64,000 nt of DNA from Alphaproteobacteria bacterium. Its GTDB lineage: Bacteria; Pseudomonadota; Alphaproteobacteria; Sphingomonadales; Sphingomonadaceae. Below, piece by piece: positions 36,851-46,358 of the stretch. The notes beneath the pieces were generated by a model. It had not been told where the DNA came from, did no database searches, and worked only from the letters and a program-made list of their open reading frames with translations. The stretch spans positions 27,582 to 91,581 of the forward strand of contig JAFAZW010000066.1 of the NCBI GenBank assembly GCA_019239415.1, read 5' to 3'. The position numbers and the translations under genes were made by a program. Every line of letters begins with the position of its first letter. Position 1 is the first letter of the stretch.

Positions 36851-38636
36851 CCACCCGCCACATCCTGAACGGCGAATCCTTCGGCAGGTCGACCGGGGCC
36901 AGCCATTTCGGAACCTGCCCGCGCATCAGCTGCATGTAGAAGCCGCCGGGCGCCTCGCTCGCATAGATGGTCGATTCCGAGATGCCGGGGCAGACCAGCA
37001 CATAATCGATGTGCCGCCGGTCGATCACCGACCTGGCGTAGTCGGCGCTCTCGCGGAACGCCTTCATCACCTCGGCGATGTCGCGGCCGTTCCGGTGATA
37101 CGGACCCGCGACGGCGCTGTGGTGGGTGACGGCGATCAGGCGCGGGCCGAGGTCGACATGGGTCAGCACATAGCCCTTGGGCACGAGCGCCACCGGGTGC
37201 AGCGCCCAGAGCGAGGGGCACAGGCCGTTGGCGCGGTCGACCGCCTTGTTGGCGGCGCCCTTCTGCTTCTGCGGCAGCCAGCTCATCGCCCGCTCGATGC
37301 CGGTGCCGGAGATGATCACGAAGACGGCGACGACGCCGACCACGCGCACGAGCATGAAGCGGCTGTTCCAGAATAGCGGGATGACGACCCAGCCGAGCGC
37401 CACCGCACCCGGCACGGCGAGGATCTGCGCGGCCGGGCCGGCGCGGCTCTGCCAGAGGAGCAAGGCGGCGGCGAGGAAGGCCGGCGCGGCGAGGACGAGC
37501 CAGCGGCGCAGCGCCGGTCCGTCGCCGCGCACCTTGGCGAGGATGGCGAGGTAGCCGAGCAGGCCGATCGCCGGGATGGCGCAGACGGCGACGATCACGT
37601 CCCGGCCGTGCCGGTAGATGGGCCGCGCCTCGAGCACGTTCCTGAGCCACAGATATTCGGCCTCGGGGTCGAGATTTTCGAGGCGGCCGAGGCAATGCGG
37701 CCAGAAATGGACGAAGGCGCCGGCGACCAGCGCACCGCCCACCGCCGCCGCGGCGAGGCGCAGCCAGATGTTCCCGAGCTTGAGCATGCCCAGCGCGACG
37801 GCGATGGCGCCCGCCGCCATCAGCGCCGAAAGCCACACCGGCGACAATGCGTCGCAGACCGGCGCGCGATTGGCGTAGGAGGCGAAGAGGGCGTAGCCCA
37901 GCGCGACGCCGCCGGCGAGGCTGGCGCCGTAGGCGAGGAGCTGGCGGGCATTGTCGCGCCCGTTCTCGTACACCCAAAGCAGCACCGCCGCCGCGCCGAG
38001 CAGCGCCAGATAGGGCAGCATCTCCATGCCGATGACGATCGAGAGGGCGCTCGAGATGCCGAGGGTCAGCCCGCCCCGGGCGCGATCCGGATCGGTCAGC
38101 GCCGAAACCGAGACGGCCAGGAAGGCGAGCTGCCAGCCGTGATGATCGATGCGGAGCGGCGACCACATGCCGACGTCCGACGGCGCACAGAGCAGGATCG
38201 CCAGCGCCAGCGCGAAGGCGAACGGCCCGAGCATCCGCCGCACCGTCAGCGACACCGCCGCCATCGCCACCCCCATCGGCAGCAGCGGCGCGATGGTCAC
38301 CGCCGCTTTTTCCGCGTCGGCGCCGCTCATGAACGGCATCAGCGCCAGCTTGATGCCGGCGATCGGCAGGTCGACGAGCCGCGACCAGTGGATGTTCGCC
38401 CCGTCGGGCGGGTTCAGGCGATACTGCCGGAGGTCGAACCAGCCTTGCCCGGCGAGCCAGGCCCGGACCTGCATGATGCGGATATTGTCGTCGGTATCGG
38501 GCAGGGCGAAGCCGCGGATGCGTGCCCAATGCTGATAGACGAGCCAGAGCGAGGCGACGAGCCACACCAGCGCCACCCACCAGCGCCAGTGCCGGTCCAG
38601 CCGCTCGAGCCCCTCCATGCCTTTCGCCCTTTCCAT
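36828..38636 (-). CDS. multi-pass membrane protein, GT-C glycosyltransferase-like
   Basis: 602 residues, about 12 membrane segments, and a soluble C-terminal part (about 430-602). The loop after the first helix reads ALPDTDDNIRIMQVRAWLAG then GWFDLRQYRLNPPDG, with Asp pairs placed as in GT-C enzymes using lipid-linked sugars. The C-terminal domain contains HSAVAGPYHRNGRDIAEVMK. It may transfer or polymerise sugars in the envelope; the family name is not certain. Starts at ATG 38636 (an alternative is 18 bases downstream). Divergent from GtrA (67 bases). Confidence 0.65.
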   Translation of the reverse strand: MERAKGMEGLERLDRHWRWWVALVWLVASLWLVYQHWARIRGFALPDTDDNIRIMQVRAWLAGQGWFDLRQYRLNPPDGANIHWSRLVDLPIAGIKLALMPFMSGADAEKAAVTIAPLLPMGVAMAAVSLTVRRMLGPFAFALALAILLCAPSDVGMWSPLRIDHHGWQLAFLAVSVSALTDPDRARGGLTLGISSALSIVIGMEMLPYLALLGAAAVLLWVYENGRDNARQLLAYGASLAGGVALGYALFASYANRAPVCDALSPVWLSALMAAGAIAVALGMLKLGNIWLRLAAAAVGGALVAGAFVHFWPHCLGRLENLDPEAEYLWLRNVLEARPIYRHGRDVIVAVCAIPAIGLLGYLAILAKVRGDGPALRRWLVLAAPAFLAAALLLWQSRAGPAAQILAVPGAVALGWVVIPLFWNSRFMLVRVVGVVAVFVIISGTGIERAMSWLPQKQKGAANKAVDRANGLCPSLWALHPVALVPKGYVLTHVDLGPRLIAVTHHSAVAGPYHRNGRDIAEVMKAFRESADYARSVIDRRHIDYVLVCPGISESTIYASEAPGGFYMQLMRGQVPKWLAPVDLPKDSPFRMWRVVKASAQS

Positions 38637-38703
38637 CCCCGTGCCCCCGCATTAGTCGGTCCCGCTCGAAGGGCAAGCCGAGTGGCCGGGGAACGCGCTG
38701 GAA

Positions 38704-39102
38704 ATGGACGATATGGCGCATCTTCGCGAAATGCTCGGCCAGCTGATCCGCTTCGGCGCGGTCGGCCTGTTCTCGACGTTCGTCTACGCCGTGGTCTACT
38801 GGCCGCTCGCCCAGTTCGTCATGCCGCCGGTGGCGGCGGTGCCGATCGCCTTTGGCGTCGCCGTCTGCATCGGCTATGTCCTCCACAGCCGATGGAGCTT
38901 CAGGGGACATGGCGAGGAGCGGACGCCGCGGACGCAGGCGAAGTTCGTCTTCGTCCAGTCGCTCGGCCTGGTGCTCAACTGGCTGTTCACCTGGGAGCTC
39001 ACCGTCAGGATGGGCGGCCCCGCCTGGTGGCCGCTCGTGCCGGCGGTGCTGGTGACGCCCGCGGTGACCTTCGGGCTCAACCGCTGGTGGGTCTTCCGAT
39101 GA
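38704..39102 (+). CDS. GtrA family protein
   Basis: 132 residues, four membrane helices (about 12-31, 35-55, 80-97 and 107-127). Family motifs are LIRFGAVGLFSTFVYAVVYW and the end GLNRWWVF. GtrA-like proteins are proposed to flip undecaprenyl-phosphate-linked sugars, or to assist glycosyltransferases of the GtrB/DPM1 type; such an enzyme is encoded at 39778-40836. The methyltransferase gene begins 13 bases after its stop. Confidence 0.85.
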   Translation: MDDMAHLREMLGQLIRFGAVGLFSTFVYAVVYWPLAQFVMPPVAAVPIAFGVAVCIGYVLHSRWSFRGHGEERTPRTQAKFVFVQSLGLVLNWLFTWELTVRMGGPAWWPLVPAVLVTPAVTFGLNRWWVFR

Positions 39103-39115
39103 CGGGGCGGTTCTG

Positions 39116-39844
39116 ATGGAACGCATCGTCTACGAGCGCATGGCGGAGCTCGACAGCCGCCACTGGTGGTACGTCGCCCGGCGCGACATCCTCGCCGAGC
39201 TGATCCGCCGCAAGGTGCCGCTCCCGGCCGAGCCGCGCATCCTCGAGATCGGCTGCGGCACCGGCCACAACCTGCCGATGCTGGGGCAGTTCGGCCGCCT
39301 CGACGCGGTCGAGATCGATCCGATCGCCCGCGCCATCGCCTCGAGCCGGCTCGGCCACGCCGTCCACGACGCGCCGCTGCCGGACCTGAGGGGCGTGCCC
39401 GAGCGGGCCTACGACCTGGTGGCTCTCCTGGACGTGCTGGAGCATGTCGAGGAGGACCGCGACGCGCTCGTCAGCATCGCCGCGCGCCTCCGGCCGAACG
39501 GCCGCATCCTCCTCACCGTCCCGGCCCACCCGTGGATGTGGAGCGCCCACGACGTCGCCAACCACCACAAGCGCCGCTACACCAAGAAGACGCTCAAGGC
39601 GGTGATCGCCGACGCCGGGCTGAAGCTCGAGGAGCTGAGCTATTTCAACTCCGTGCTGTTCCCGATCGCGGCGATGGCGCGCGTCGCGGCGCGGCTGGCG
39701 CGGAAGGAAGGGAGCGGCGACGCGATGCCGCCCAAGCCGGTCAATACGCTGTTCGAGGCCTTGTTCGGCCTGGAGCGTCACGCGATCGGCAGGCTGCCGT
39801 TCCCTCCCGGCGTGTCGCTCGCGGCCATCGCCTCCGCTTCGTGA
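39116..39844 (+). CDS. SAM-dependent methyltransferase
   Basis: 242 residues. Motif I is LEIGCGTG (43-50), the acidic loop of motif II LDAVEIDPIARA, and the post-motif DVLEHVEEDRDALVSIAARL and GRILLTVPAHPWMWSAHD are typical of type-11-like class I enzymes. Its C-terminus (about 195-242) is a likely membrane-associating helix region. It lies in the GtrA/glycosyltransferase group, so a lipid-linked sugar or polyprenol acceptor is plausible but only inferred. The final 67 bases overlap the convergent glycosyltransferase gene. Confidence 0.85.
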   Translation: MERIVYERMAELDSRHWWYVARRDILAELIRRKVPLPAEPRILEIGCGTGHNLPMLGQFGRLDAVEIDPIARAIASSRLGHAVHDAPLPDLRGVPERAYDLVALLDVLEHVEEDRDALVSIAARLRPNGRILLTVPAHPWMWSAHDVANHHKRRYTKKTLKAVIADAGLKLEELSYFNSVLFPIAAMARVAARLARKEGSGDAMPPKPVNTLFEALFGLERHAIGRLPFPPGVSLAAIASAS

Positions 39845-40836
39845 GCGACATGGCCGAGGCGCCCATGCGCCCCGGTATGGCCGGCAATGTCGGAGACGAT
39901 GTAGAGCGGCCGCCGCTTCGCCTCGATGTAGAGCCGGCCGAGATATTCGCCGATGAGGCCGAGCACGAACATCTGCACCGCGCCGAGGATGACGACGACC
40001 AGCATCAATGAGGTCCAGCCGGGAATGGCGCTGCCCGAGAGGAAGCCGATCGCGATGTAGATGAGGATGAGGACGGTCGCCGCGACCAGCCAGAGGCCGA
40101 AATGGCTGGCGAAGCGCAAGGGCGCGGTCGAGAAGCCGGTCACCGCGTCGAGCGCGAAGCGGACCATCTTCGACAGCGGATATTTGGTCTGGCCGGCGTG
40201 GCGCTCGGCGCGGTCGTAGACGATCGGCACCTGGCGGAAGCCCACCCAGGCGACCATGCCGCGAATGAACCGCGCCTGCTCCGGCAGGCTGAGCAAGGCG
40301 TCGAGCGCGCGCCGGCTCATCAGCCGGAAGTCGCCCGTGTCGCGCGGGATCTCGATCTCGGCGAGCTTGGACAGGCCGCGGTAGAAGAGCTTGGCGGTGG
40401 CGAGCTTGAAGGCGGTCTCGCCGGCGCGGGCGCGCCGCACCGCATAGACGACGTCGGCCTTCTGCGCCTCCATCTCCGCGACCATCGCCCCGAGCAATTC
40501 CGGCGGGTCCTGGAGGTCGGCGTCGATGATGAGGATCCGCTCGCCCCGGCAGAGGTCGAGGCCGGCGGTCAGCGCCAGCTGGTGGCCGTGGTTGCGCGAC
40601 AGGTTGATGGCGACGAGGCGTGGGTCGGCGTCGGCGAGGCTCGCCATCATCGCCCAGCTGCCGTCGCGCGAGCCGTCGTTGACGAGGACGATCTCATAAT
40701 CTTCCCCCGCCACCCCCTGCGCGGCCGCGCTCACCCGGCGGTGGAGCTCGGCGAGGCAGGCTTCCTCATTGTAGCAGGGGATAACGACGGACAGAGCGGG
40801 GGGCGACAGCGCGGGCGCGGCGGCGGCGGACATCAT
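39778..40836 (-). CDS. family 2 glycosyltransferase (GtrB/DPM1-like)
   Basis: 352 residues. GT2 start LSVVIPCYNEEACLAEL (about 15-31), metal-binding Asp105-Ala-Asp107 in IDADLQDPPELL, and DTGDFRLMSRRALDAL further along are diagnostic of polyprenyl-phosphate sugar transferases. Two C-terminal membrane helices (about 240-262 and 276-300) fit the GtrB architecture. The start overlaps the preceding gene's stop (ATGA). The last about 30 residues are unusual and come from the region overlapping the methyltransferase gene. Confidence 0.9.
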   Translation of the reverse strand: MMSAAAAPALSPPALSVVIPCYNEEACLAELHRRVSAAAQGVAGEDYEIVLVNDGSRDGSWAMMASLADADPRLVAINLSRNHGHQLALTAGLDLCRGERILIIDADLQDPPELLGAMVAEMEAQKADVVYAVRRARAGETAFKLATAKLFYRGLSKLAEIEIPRDTGDFRLMSRRALDALLSLPEQARFIRGMVAWVGFRQVPIVYDRAERHAGQTKYPLSKMVRFALDAVTGFSTAPLRFASHFGLWLVAATVLILIYIAIGFLSGSAIPGWTSLMLVVVILGAVQMFVLGLIGEYLGRLYIEAKRRPLYIVSDIAGHTGAHGRLGHVAHEAEAMAASDTPGGNGSLPIA

Positions 40837-42440
40837 TCTTCCTCTTCGGGCACCGCCGGCGGCTGATCGGGGGGCGTGCGGTCGACGACCCTATAGAGCA
40901 CGCTCGCGCCGCTCCGCCAGATGGGCTGCAGGCCGCGCGCCAGGGCGGGATCGAAGTCGGGCGGCTGGATCAGCCAGACATAGTCGAAGGCCTGGCGCGG
41001 GAAGGTGCGCATCGCCTCGTCGATGGTGCGCCAATATTCGCCGCTGCACGGCTCCCTGGTCACCTGCTGGGCGGGGTCGTAGCGCCAGCCGCCCGCCCCG
41101 GCGAAGCGGCTGCTCAGGAGCTGCCCGCCCGGCATCTGCCACTGGTCGTTCGAATACGCGTCCTTGCGCACCAGGGCGATGGCCGGGAGATGCTCCAGCC
41201 GCGTCATCCCCCAAGGCTGCCGGCAATGGACCTGGACGAAGGAGACCACCTTCGCGCCGTGTGGGATGTGATCGACCGCCGCGAGCTCGCGCCTGTAGGT
41301 CTGGTCGTACATCCAGAAGCTCACCGTGTTCGCGCCGATCCGCACCAGCACGAAGGCCGTGGCGGCGATCGCCAGCAGCCGGGCGTAGCGCGGCGTGGCG
41401 GTGTCGCGCAGGCGGATGGCGATGACGCCGATCGCCAGCAGATAGGGGACCAGCCGCATGTCGGCATAGGCCGAGCCGAAGATGATCCGCGGCAGCAGGA
41501 TGTAGACGAGGCAGAGGAAGATCGCCGACGCCGCCAGGTTGCGCGAGAAGCCGAGCCGCGGGCTCCTGATCCCGCCGACGATGACGAGCAGCACGCAGAG
41601 CAGCGACAAGAGGTCGAACATGAACCAGCGGTCGCGCAGCGCCTGGACCAGCCAGAGATATTTCGCGCGCCAGTTGAACCAGTCGCCGGTCTCGCCGCCG
41701 ACGTGATGGCCGCTTCGCCACAACAGCATGAGCAGGATCGGCGGCGCGATCGACAGGCAGTGCCAGGCGGAGCGGAGCGCCGAATGAACGAGGCTGCGGC
41801 CCTTGTCGAACTGCCGGACCAGCTCGGCCGAGAAGGCCATCACGCCCAATGTTCCCCAGCCGAACGTGTGGGTGAACCAGATCACCACCGACAGCGGCAC
41901 GAAGATCGCCGCGCGCAGCAAAGGGTGGCCGAGCCGCCCGAGCCGCAGCCAGAAGGCGAAGGCGAGCAGCGCGAAGGCCATCGACAGGGAGAAATTCAGG
42001 AAGCCGAAGATGAAGGGATGGCCGTAGGCGAAGGGGATGGCGAACAGGGCCGTGGGCGGCACCCGGCCGTGCACCTCGCGCGCGACCCACAGGAAGCCGG
42101 CCACGGTCATGGGCGGGATCGCGAGGACGATCAGCTTGGTGGCGAGTTCGAGGCCGAAGACCTTGGCCATCGGGATGATCAGCAGATCGACGCCGAGATT
42201 GCCGATCACCGACCATTTGAAGCTGTAGAATTGCTGGAGCGCCGGGTCGCCCGCGAGGTCCAGCTCGACGCGGAAGCGGCCCATATGGCCGGGCAGGTCG
42301 ACCAGCGGCGGGATGGCCGGCCAAAGCAACGGCAGGGCCGCGAGCAACGCGAGGAGCGCGACGCCCCAGCGATGCTCCCACCAAGGCGCGCCCTTCCTGT
42401 CCAATGCTCTGTCCGTCTCGTCCTCGGCGCGCCTTGCCAC
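40833..42440 (-). CDS. multi-pass membrane protein, probable envelope sugar enzyme
   Basis: About 535 residues from a GTG at 42440 (MARRAEDETDRALDR); the frame is open to 42533, but starting there would leave only three bases to the divergent gene. About 11 membrane segments follow, with WPAIPPLVDLPGHMGRFRVE and SFKWSVIGNLGVDLLIIP early on. A soluble C-terminal region (about 400-535) contains HCRQPWGMTRLEHLPA. No catalytic motif of a named family is certain; the arrangement resembles GT-C enzymes. Overlaps the GT2 gene by four bases. Confidence 0.65.
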   Translation of the reverse strand: MARRAEDETDRALDRKGAPWWEHRWGVALLALLAALPLLWPAIPPLVDLPGHMGRFRVELDLAGDPALQQFYSFKWSVIGNLGVDLLIIPMAKVFGLELATKLIVLAIPPMTVAGFLWVAREVHGRVPPTALFAIPFAYGHPFIFGFLNFSLSMAFALLAFAFWLRLGRLGHPLLRAAIFVPLSVVIWFTHTFGWGTLGVMAFSAELVRQFDKGRSLVHSALRSAWHCLSIAPPILLMLLWRSGHHVGGETGDWFNWRAKYLWLVQALRDRWFMFDLLSLLCVLLVIVGGIRSPRLGFSRNLAASAIFLCLVYILLPRIIFGSAYADMRLVPYLLAIGVIAIRLRDTATPRYARLLAIAATAFVLVRIGANTVSFWMYDQTYRRELAAVDHIPHGAKVVSFVQVHCRQPWGMTRLEHLPAIALVRKDAYSNDQWQMPGGQLLSSRFAGAGGWRYDPAQQVTREPCSGEYWRTIDEAMRTFPRQAFDYVWLIQPPDFDPALARGLQPIWRSGASVLYRVVDRTPPDQPPAVPEEEE

Positions 42441-42535
42441 AGGCTGACGCGCGCGTTCAAGCGCAGTACAGTTGCGGCGCCCTAACCACCATGCGGGATT
42501 TTCCCCTTGCCGCTTCTCCAGGAGCCGCTTCACCG

Positions 42536-43039
42536 ATGAACAAGATCATCCTCGCCGCTCTTGCCGCGACCGCCGCCGCCCCGCCGGTCGCCCCGGCGCC
42601 GACGACCATCCTGCCGCGGGTCCCGCCCCCGGGCCCGCCCACCGGCGCGCCGACGCCGATGCGCGCCGTCACGCGTGCCGAGGTGAAGACCCAGGTCCAG
42701 GCGGCGTTCGCCCGTGTGGATGCCAATGGCGACGGCTTCGTCACCCGTGAGGAGGCCGAGGCCGCCCGCCCGCCCCGCCCGGAGGGGGCGCCCGCCGCCG
42801 AGGGTCGCCGCCGCGGCTTCGCGGGCCATGGCAGCATGTTCGCCCGCTTCGGCGGCCGCGGCTTCGAGGAGATGGACGCCGACCGCGACGGCAAGGTGTC
42901 GCTGGCCGAGGCCATCGGCTTCGCGATGCGCATCTTCGACCGCTTCGACACCAACCATGATGGCGTCATCACCGGGGAAGAGCGCCTGGCCGCCCGCGAA
43001 GCCTTCCGCGCCGCGCGCCAGGGCGGCGGCGAGCGCTGA
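42536..43039 (+). CDS. secreted EF-hand protein 1
   Basis: 167 residues with a short signal peptide (MNKIILAALAATAAAPPVAP; cleavage uncertain), a Pro-rich linker and three calcium-loop motifs: DANGDGFVTREE, DADRDGKVSLAE and DTNHDGVITGEE. The loops have the D-x-D/N-x-D-G pattern. SD AGGAG precedes the ATG. Similar to the next gene in size and composition. A calcium-dependent role in the periplasm is likely; binding partners unknown. Confidence 0.85.
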   Translation: MNKIILAALAATAAAPPVAPAPTTILPRVPPPGPPTGAPTPMRAVTRAEVKTQVQAAFARVDANGDGFVTREEAEAARPPRPEGAPAAEGRRRGFAGHGSMFARFGGRGFEEMDADRDGKVSLAEAIGFAMRIFDRFDTNHDGVITGEERLAAREAFRAARQGGGER

Positions 43040-43142
43040 CGCGCAGCTTTCGCCAAGCTGTCGATCGCGTTCAATCGTCCGACAGCGGCGCGTGCCTAGA
43101 GGGTCGCTCTAGTCACGTTTCACATCCGATGGAGGGATAGTC

Positions 43143-43784
43143 ATGAAGAAGATCGTGTTCCTGACCGCGCTCGCGGCCTGCGCCGCCGCCGCGCCCGCTT
43201 GTGCCCAGCCGCCGGCGCCTGCGGCACCGCGCGTCGAGTTCCAGCGCGGTCATGCCGCCCGTCCGGTGACCCGCGCCGACGTCCAGGCGCGCGTGCAGCG
43301 CCTCTTCGCCCGGCTCGACGTCAACCGCGACGGCTTCGTCAGCCGCGACGAGATCGAGGCGGCCCGTACGCTTCGCGCCGGTCGCGAGGGCCCGCGCCGC
43401 TTCGGCGCCGAGCGCGGCCTCCGGGGCGATCCGGCCCATCGCGGCGAGCGACTGTTCGCCCGGCTGGACGGCAATCACGACGGCGTCATTACCCGGGCCG
43501 AGTTCGACGCGGCGATGGCGGCGCGCGGGCAGCGTCTCGCCGCCCGCGGCCCGATGGAGGAAGGTCCCCGCGCGCGCTTCGGCCGCGCCGGCATGGGCGG
43601 CTTCCGCGGCCAGGCGTTCGAGCGGATGGACCTCAACCACGACGGCCGGGTCTCGGTGGAGGAGGCGACCCGGTTCGCGCTCCAGGCCTTCGACCGCGCC
43701 GACGCCAACCATGACGGCGTCGTCACGCCCGAGGAGCGCCGCGCCGCCCGCGCCGCGCGGATGGGCCTGCGCGGCCGCATCTAG
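43143..43784 (+). CDS. secreted EF-hand protein 2
   Basis: 213 residues. Signal peptide MKKIVFLTALAACAAAAPAC with cleavage near ACAQ. Four EF-hand loops: DVNRDGFVSRDE, DGNHDGVITRAE, DLNHDGRVSVEE and DANHDGVVTPEE. The mature part is rich in Arg and Gly. SD GGAGGG before the ATG. The gene is 103 bases after the first EF-hand gene; a CTAGAG/CTCTAG inverted repeat lies in between. Tandem duplication with gain or loss of a loop is likely. Confidence 0.87.
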   Translation: MKKIVFLTALAACAAAAPACAQPPAPAAPRVEFQRGHAARPVTRADVQARVQRLFARLDVNRDGFVSRDEIEAARTLRAGREGPRRFGAERGLRGDPAHRGERLFARLDGNHDGVITRAEFDAAMAARGQRLAARGPMEEGPRARFGRAGMGGFRGQAFERMDLNHDGRVSVEEATRFALQAFDRADANHDGVVTPEERRAARAARMGLRGRI

Positions 43785-43800
43785 GCGGCGGGCGCGAGCT

Positions 43801-43866
43801 GGGGACAGTCACTTTCCCGCGCCGCGTGTCCGTTGCGGTACGAGGTGGCTGAAAGTGACTGTCCCC
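43801..43866. repeat. palindromic repeat family C, copy 1
   Basis: Perfect 16-base arms GGGGACAGTCACTTTC and GAAAGTGACTGTCCCC around 34 bases. It lies between the convergent EF-hand and rlmN genes. Confidence 0.9.
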
Positions 43867-43879
43867 TTTCCGGCTCAGT

Positions 43880-45076
43880 TCAGGCGAGTGCCGCCTGCTT
43901 CTCCTCGGCAATGCGGTCGAGCTCGGCGCGGCTCTTCTTCTCCGCCGCCGATTTGAGCTGGCCGCAGGCGGCCATGATGTCGCGGCCGCGGGGGCGTCGG
44001 ACGGGGGCGGAGATGCCGGCCTCGAAGACGATCTCCGAGAAGCGCCGCACCCGCTCCTCGTCCGAGCATTCGTAGGGCGCGCCGGGCCAGGGGTTGAACG
44101 GAATGAGGTTCACCTTGGCGGGCAGCTTGTACTTCCTGATCAGCCGGACCAGCTCGCGGGCGTCCTCGTCGCTGTCGTTCTTGTCCTTCAGCATCACATA
44201 TTCGAACGTAATGCGGCGGGCGTTGTTGGCTCCCGGATAGGCGGCGCAGGCGGCGAGCAGCTCCTCGATGCCGTATTTGCGATTGAGCGGCACGATCTCG
44301 TCGCGCACCGCCTTCGTCACCGCATGAAGGGAGACGGCGAGGTTGACGCCGATCTCGTCTCCGGCGCGCCCCATCATCGGCACGACGCCCGACGTGGACA
44401 GGGTGATGCGGCGGCGCGAAAGGCCGAGGCCATCGCCGTCCATGACGATCTTCAGCGCATCCCGGACATTCTCGAAATTGTAGAGCGGCTCGCCCATCCC
44501 CATCATCACGATGTTGGAGAGCATACGCCCTTCCGGCTGGGAAGGCCATTCGCCGAGCGCGTCCCGCGCCAGCATCACCTGGCCGACGATCTCCCCCGCC
44601 TCGAGGTTGCGGACCAGCCGCATCGTGCCGGTGTGGCAGAAGCGGCAGTTCAAGGTGCAGCCGACCTGGCTCGAGACGCAGAGCGTGCCGCGGTCGGCGT
44701 CGGGGATGAACACCATCTCGAAATCGTGCCCGTCGGCGGTCTTGAGAAGCCACTTGCGGGTGCCGTCGGTCGAGACCTGCTGGACCACCACTTCCGGCCG
44801 CCCGATGAGGAACCGCTCGGCGAGCCAGGCGCGCTGCGGCTTGGCGATGTCGCTCATCGCCGCGAAGTCGGTGGCGCCGCGATTGTAGATCTGGTGCCAG
44901 ATCTGCTTGGCCCTGAGCTTCGCCTGCTTCGGCTCCAGCCCAGCCTCGATCAGCGCCGCAGCGATCGCGGGCTTGCCGAGGCCGACGAGGTCGACGCGGC
45001 CGTCCTCGCGCCGGGTGGCGGCGCGCGGCACGGGGACCGGGTCGATCTGACCGGGAATGGGCATCGGCGCTGACAT
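43880..45076 (-). CDS. rlmN: 23S rRNA (adenine(2503)-C(2))-methyltransferase
   Basis: Radical-SAM enzyme methylating A2503 of 23S rRNA and A37 of some tRNAs. The 398 residues include the cluster motif C-x3-C-x2-C as CTLNCRFC, the helical N-terminal region [26 protein letters not shown] and, near the C-terminus, [14 protein letters not shown] with the catalytic cysteine. The ATG at 45076 fits the N-terminus. No frameshift or missing motif is apparent. Confidence 0.96.
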   Translation of the reverse strand: MSAPMPIPGQIDPVPVPRAATRREDGRVDLVGLGKPAIAAALIEAGLEPKQAKLRAKQIWHQIYNRGATDFAAMSDIAKPQRAWLAERFLIGRPEVVVQQVSTDGTRKWLLKTADGHDFEMVFIPDADRGTLCVSSQVGCTLNCRFCHTGTMRLVRNLEAGEIVGQVMLARDALGEWPSQPEGRMLSNIVMMGMGEPLYNFENVRDALKIVMDGDGLGLSRRRITLSTSGVVPMMGRAGDEIGVNLAVSLHAVTKAVRDEIVPLNRKYGIEELLAACAAYPGANNARRITFEYVMLKDKNDSDEDARELVRLIRKYKLPAKVNLIPFNPWPGAPYECSDEERVRRFSEIVFEAGISAPVRRPRGRDIMAACGQLKSAAEKKSRAELDRIAEEKQAALA

Positions 45077-45151
45077 GAGGCGGCTTATCTAGGGGTTTCG
45101 CAGACGATTTGCCACCCTCGTGCCGCGCCATCCGCTCGGACGGTGAGGCAG

Positions 45152-45634
45152 CTATCCCCGCGCGCAGGCGATCGCCGCGGCGTCGATGGCGGTGGCGGCG
45201 CCGCGCAGGGGATAGGTGTCGCGCAATGCCGCCCCGTTCTCCGCGCGGCTCTCGAGCGTCATCTGGACGCCGGTGCGCAGCGCCGCGACGATGTCGGCGT
45301 CGGTGCGGCCGTTTTCGGGCCAGGCATTGTCGCCGGTGCCGACCAGCTGGAAGAGCCGCTCGTCCACCCGCAGCAGCACCGCCGAGCCCTGGCGCTTCGC
45401 ACGCGCGAGGCGGAAGCTCACCTGCCCGCGCGCACCTCGCCCACCCCAGGAAACGGAAGCGAAGGCGCGGCCGCCGGCGCGCCGCGACGCGCCTTCCGGC
45501 TCGGCGACGGCCCAGCAGCGATTCCCATCCTTGAACGCACCCCACAAAGAAAAAATCCCGAGCGACTGTTTCGCTGCCGATACGGGTGCAGCAAGCGCAA
45601 CAAAGACAAGGAAAAGGTGGCGGCCGTTTATCAC
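45152..45634 (-). CDS. invasion-associated locus B (IalB)-like secreted protein
   Basis: 160 residues; a GTG start at 45634 gives a signal peptide (MINGRHLFLVFVALAAPVSA). The mature part LGIFSLWGAFKDGNRCWAVAEP resembles the IalB family, and the C-terminal half contains DADIVAALRTGVQMTL and a final cysteine that may pair with the first. The name comes from Bartonella invasion, but many free-living alphaproteobacteria carry it. Divergent from the barrel gene, with 133 bases between the starts. Confidence 0.7.
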   Translation of the reverse strand: MINGRHLFLVFVALAAPVSAAKQSLGIFSLWGAFKDGNRCWAVAEPEGASRRAGGRAFASVSWGGRGARGQVSFRLARAKRQGSAVLLRVDERLFQLVGTGDNAWPENGRTDADIVAALRTGVQMTLESRAENGAALRDTYPLRGAATAIDAAAIACARG

Positions 45635-45767
45635 AGGTTCAGCTTTCGCTTCTTGTTGCCGAAATGCAACTGCTCCCAGCGTTTATCTGAGGTTCATGAA
45701 ACATTTCGGACAGGCCGGCGCTGGGGGTCACGTAACGCAATGCGCGAGCATATAGGGAGTTGAATAC

Positions 45768-46358
45768 ATGCGTAAGTACATCCTGGCCGTCCTTCTCGTC
45801 GGCGGCGTCGCGGCGCCGGCCATGGCCCAGCCGGCGAGTGACAATCCCACGTCCTATACCGGCGTCAAGGTCGAAGGCCTCGTGGGCTGGGACCGCCTCA
45901 AGGTGCCGGGCGACCATGCCGACGGCGTTCTATACGGCGCCGGCGTCGGCTACGACGTCCAGATGGGCGGCATGGTGCTCGGCGCCGAGGGCGAGGCGTC
46001 AGGCTCGACCACCGACCAGTGCGCCACCAGCGTCAACGTCACCGGCGACCGGCTGTGTGCGAAGCTCGGCCGCGATCTCTATGTCGGCGGACGGATCGGT
46101 GCCGTCGTCGGCGGTCGCACGCTTCTCTACGCGAAGGCCGGCTACACCAACGCGCGGGTCCGCTTGACCTATGCGGATGGCGGCACGGGGGTGAACAACT
46201 TCAATCTCGGCGCCAACAAGGACGGCTGGCGCGTCGGCGGCGGCGTCGAGCAGTCGGTCGGCAGCCGCACCTTCCTCAAGGCCGAGTATCGCTACTCGAC
46301 CTACTCGGGCAATATCGACAAGCACCAGGTCGTCGCCGGCTTCGGCTTGCGCTTCTGA
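45768..46358 (+). CDS. outer-membrane beta-barrel protein
   Basis: 196 residues, signal peptide MRKYILAVLLVGGVAAPAMA and eight predicted amphipathic strands ending in the C-terminal GFGLRF (Phe-terminated strand required for barrel assembly). It resembles the OmpA-barrel or porin-like family of alphaproteobacteria: YTGVKVEGLVGWDRL, GVGYDVQMGGMVLGAEGE and GGGVEQSVGSRTFLKAEYRY. Two cysteines (CATSVNV, LCAKL) lie in one extracellular loop. SD AGGGAG before the ATG. It is followed by four hairpins and an intrinsic terminator. Confidence 0.85.
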   Translation: MRKYILAVLLVGGVAAPAMAQPASDNPTSYTGVKVEGLVGWDRLKVPGDHADGVLYGAGVGYDVQMGGMVLGAEGEASGSTTDQCATSVNVTGDRLCAKLGRDLYVGGRIGAVVGGRTLLYAKAGYTNARVRLTYADGGTGVNNFNLGANKDGWRVGGGVEQSVGSRTFLKAEYRYSTYSGNIDKHQVVAGFGLRF

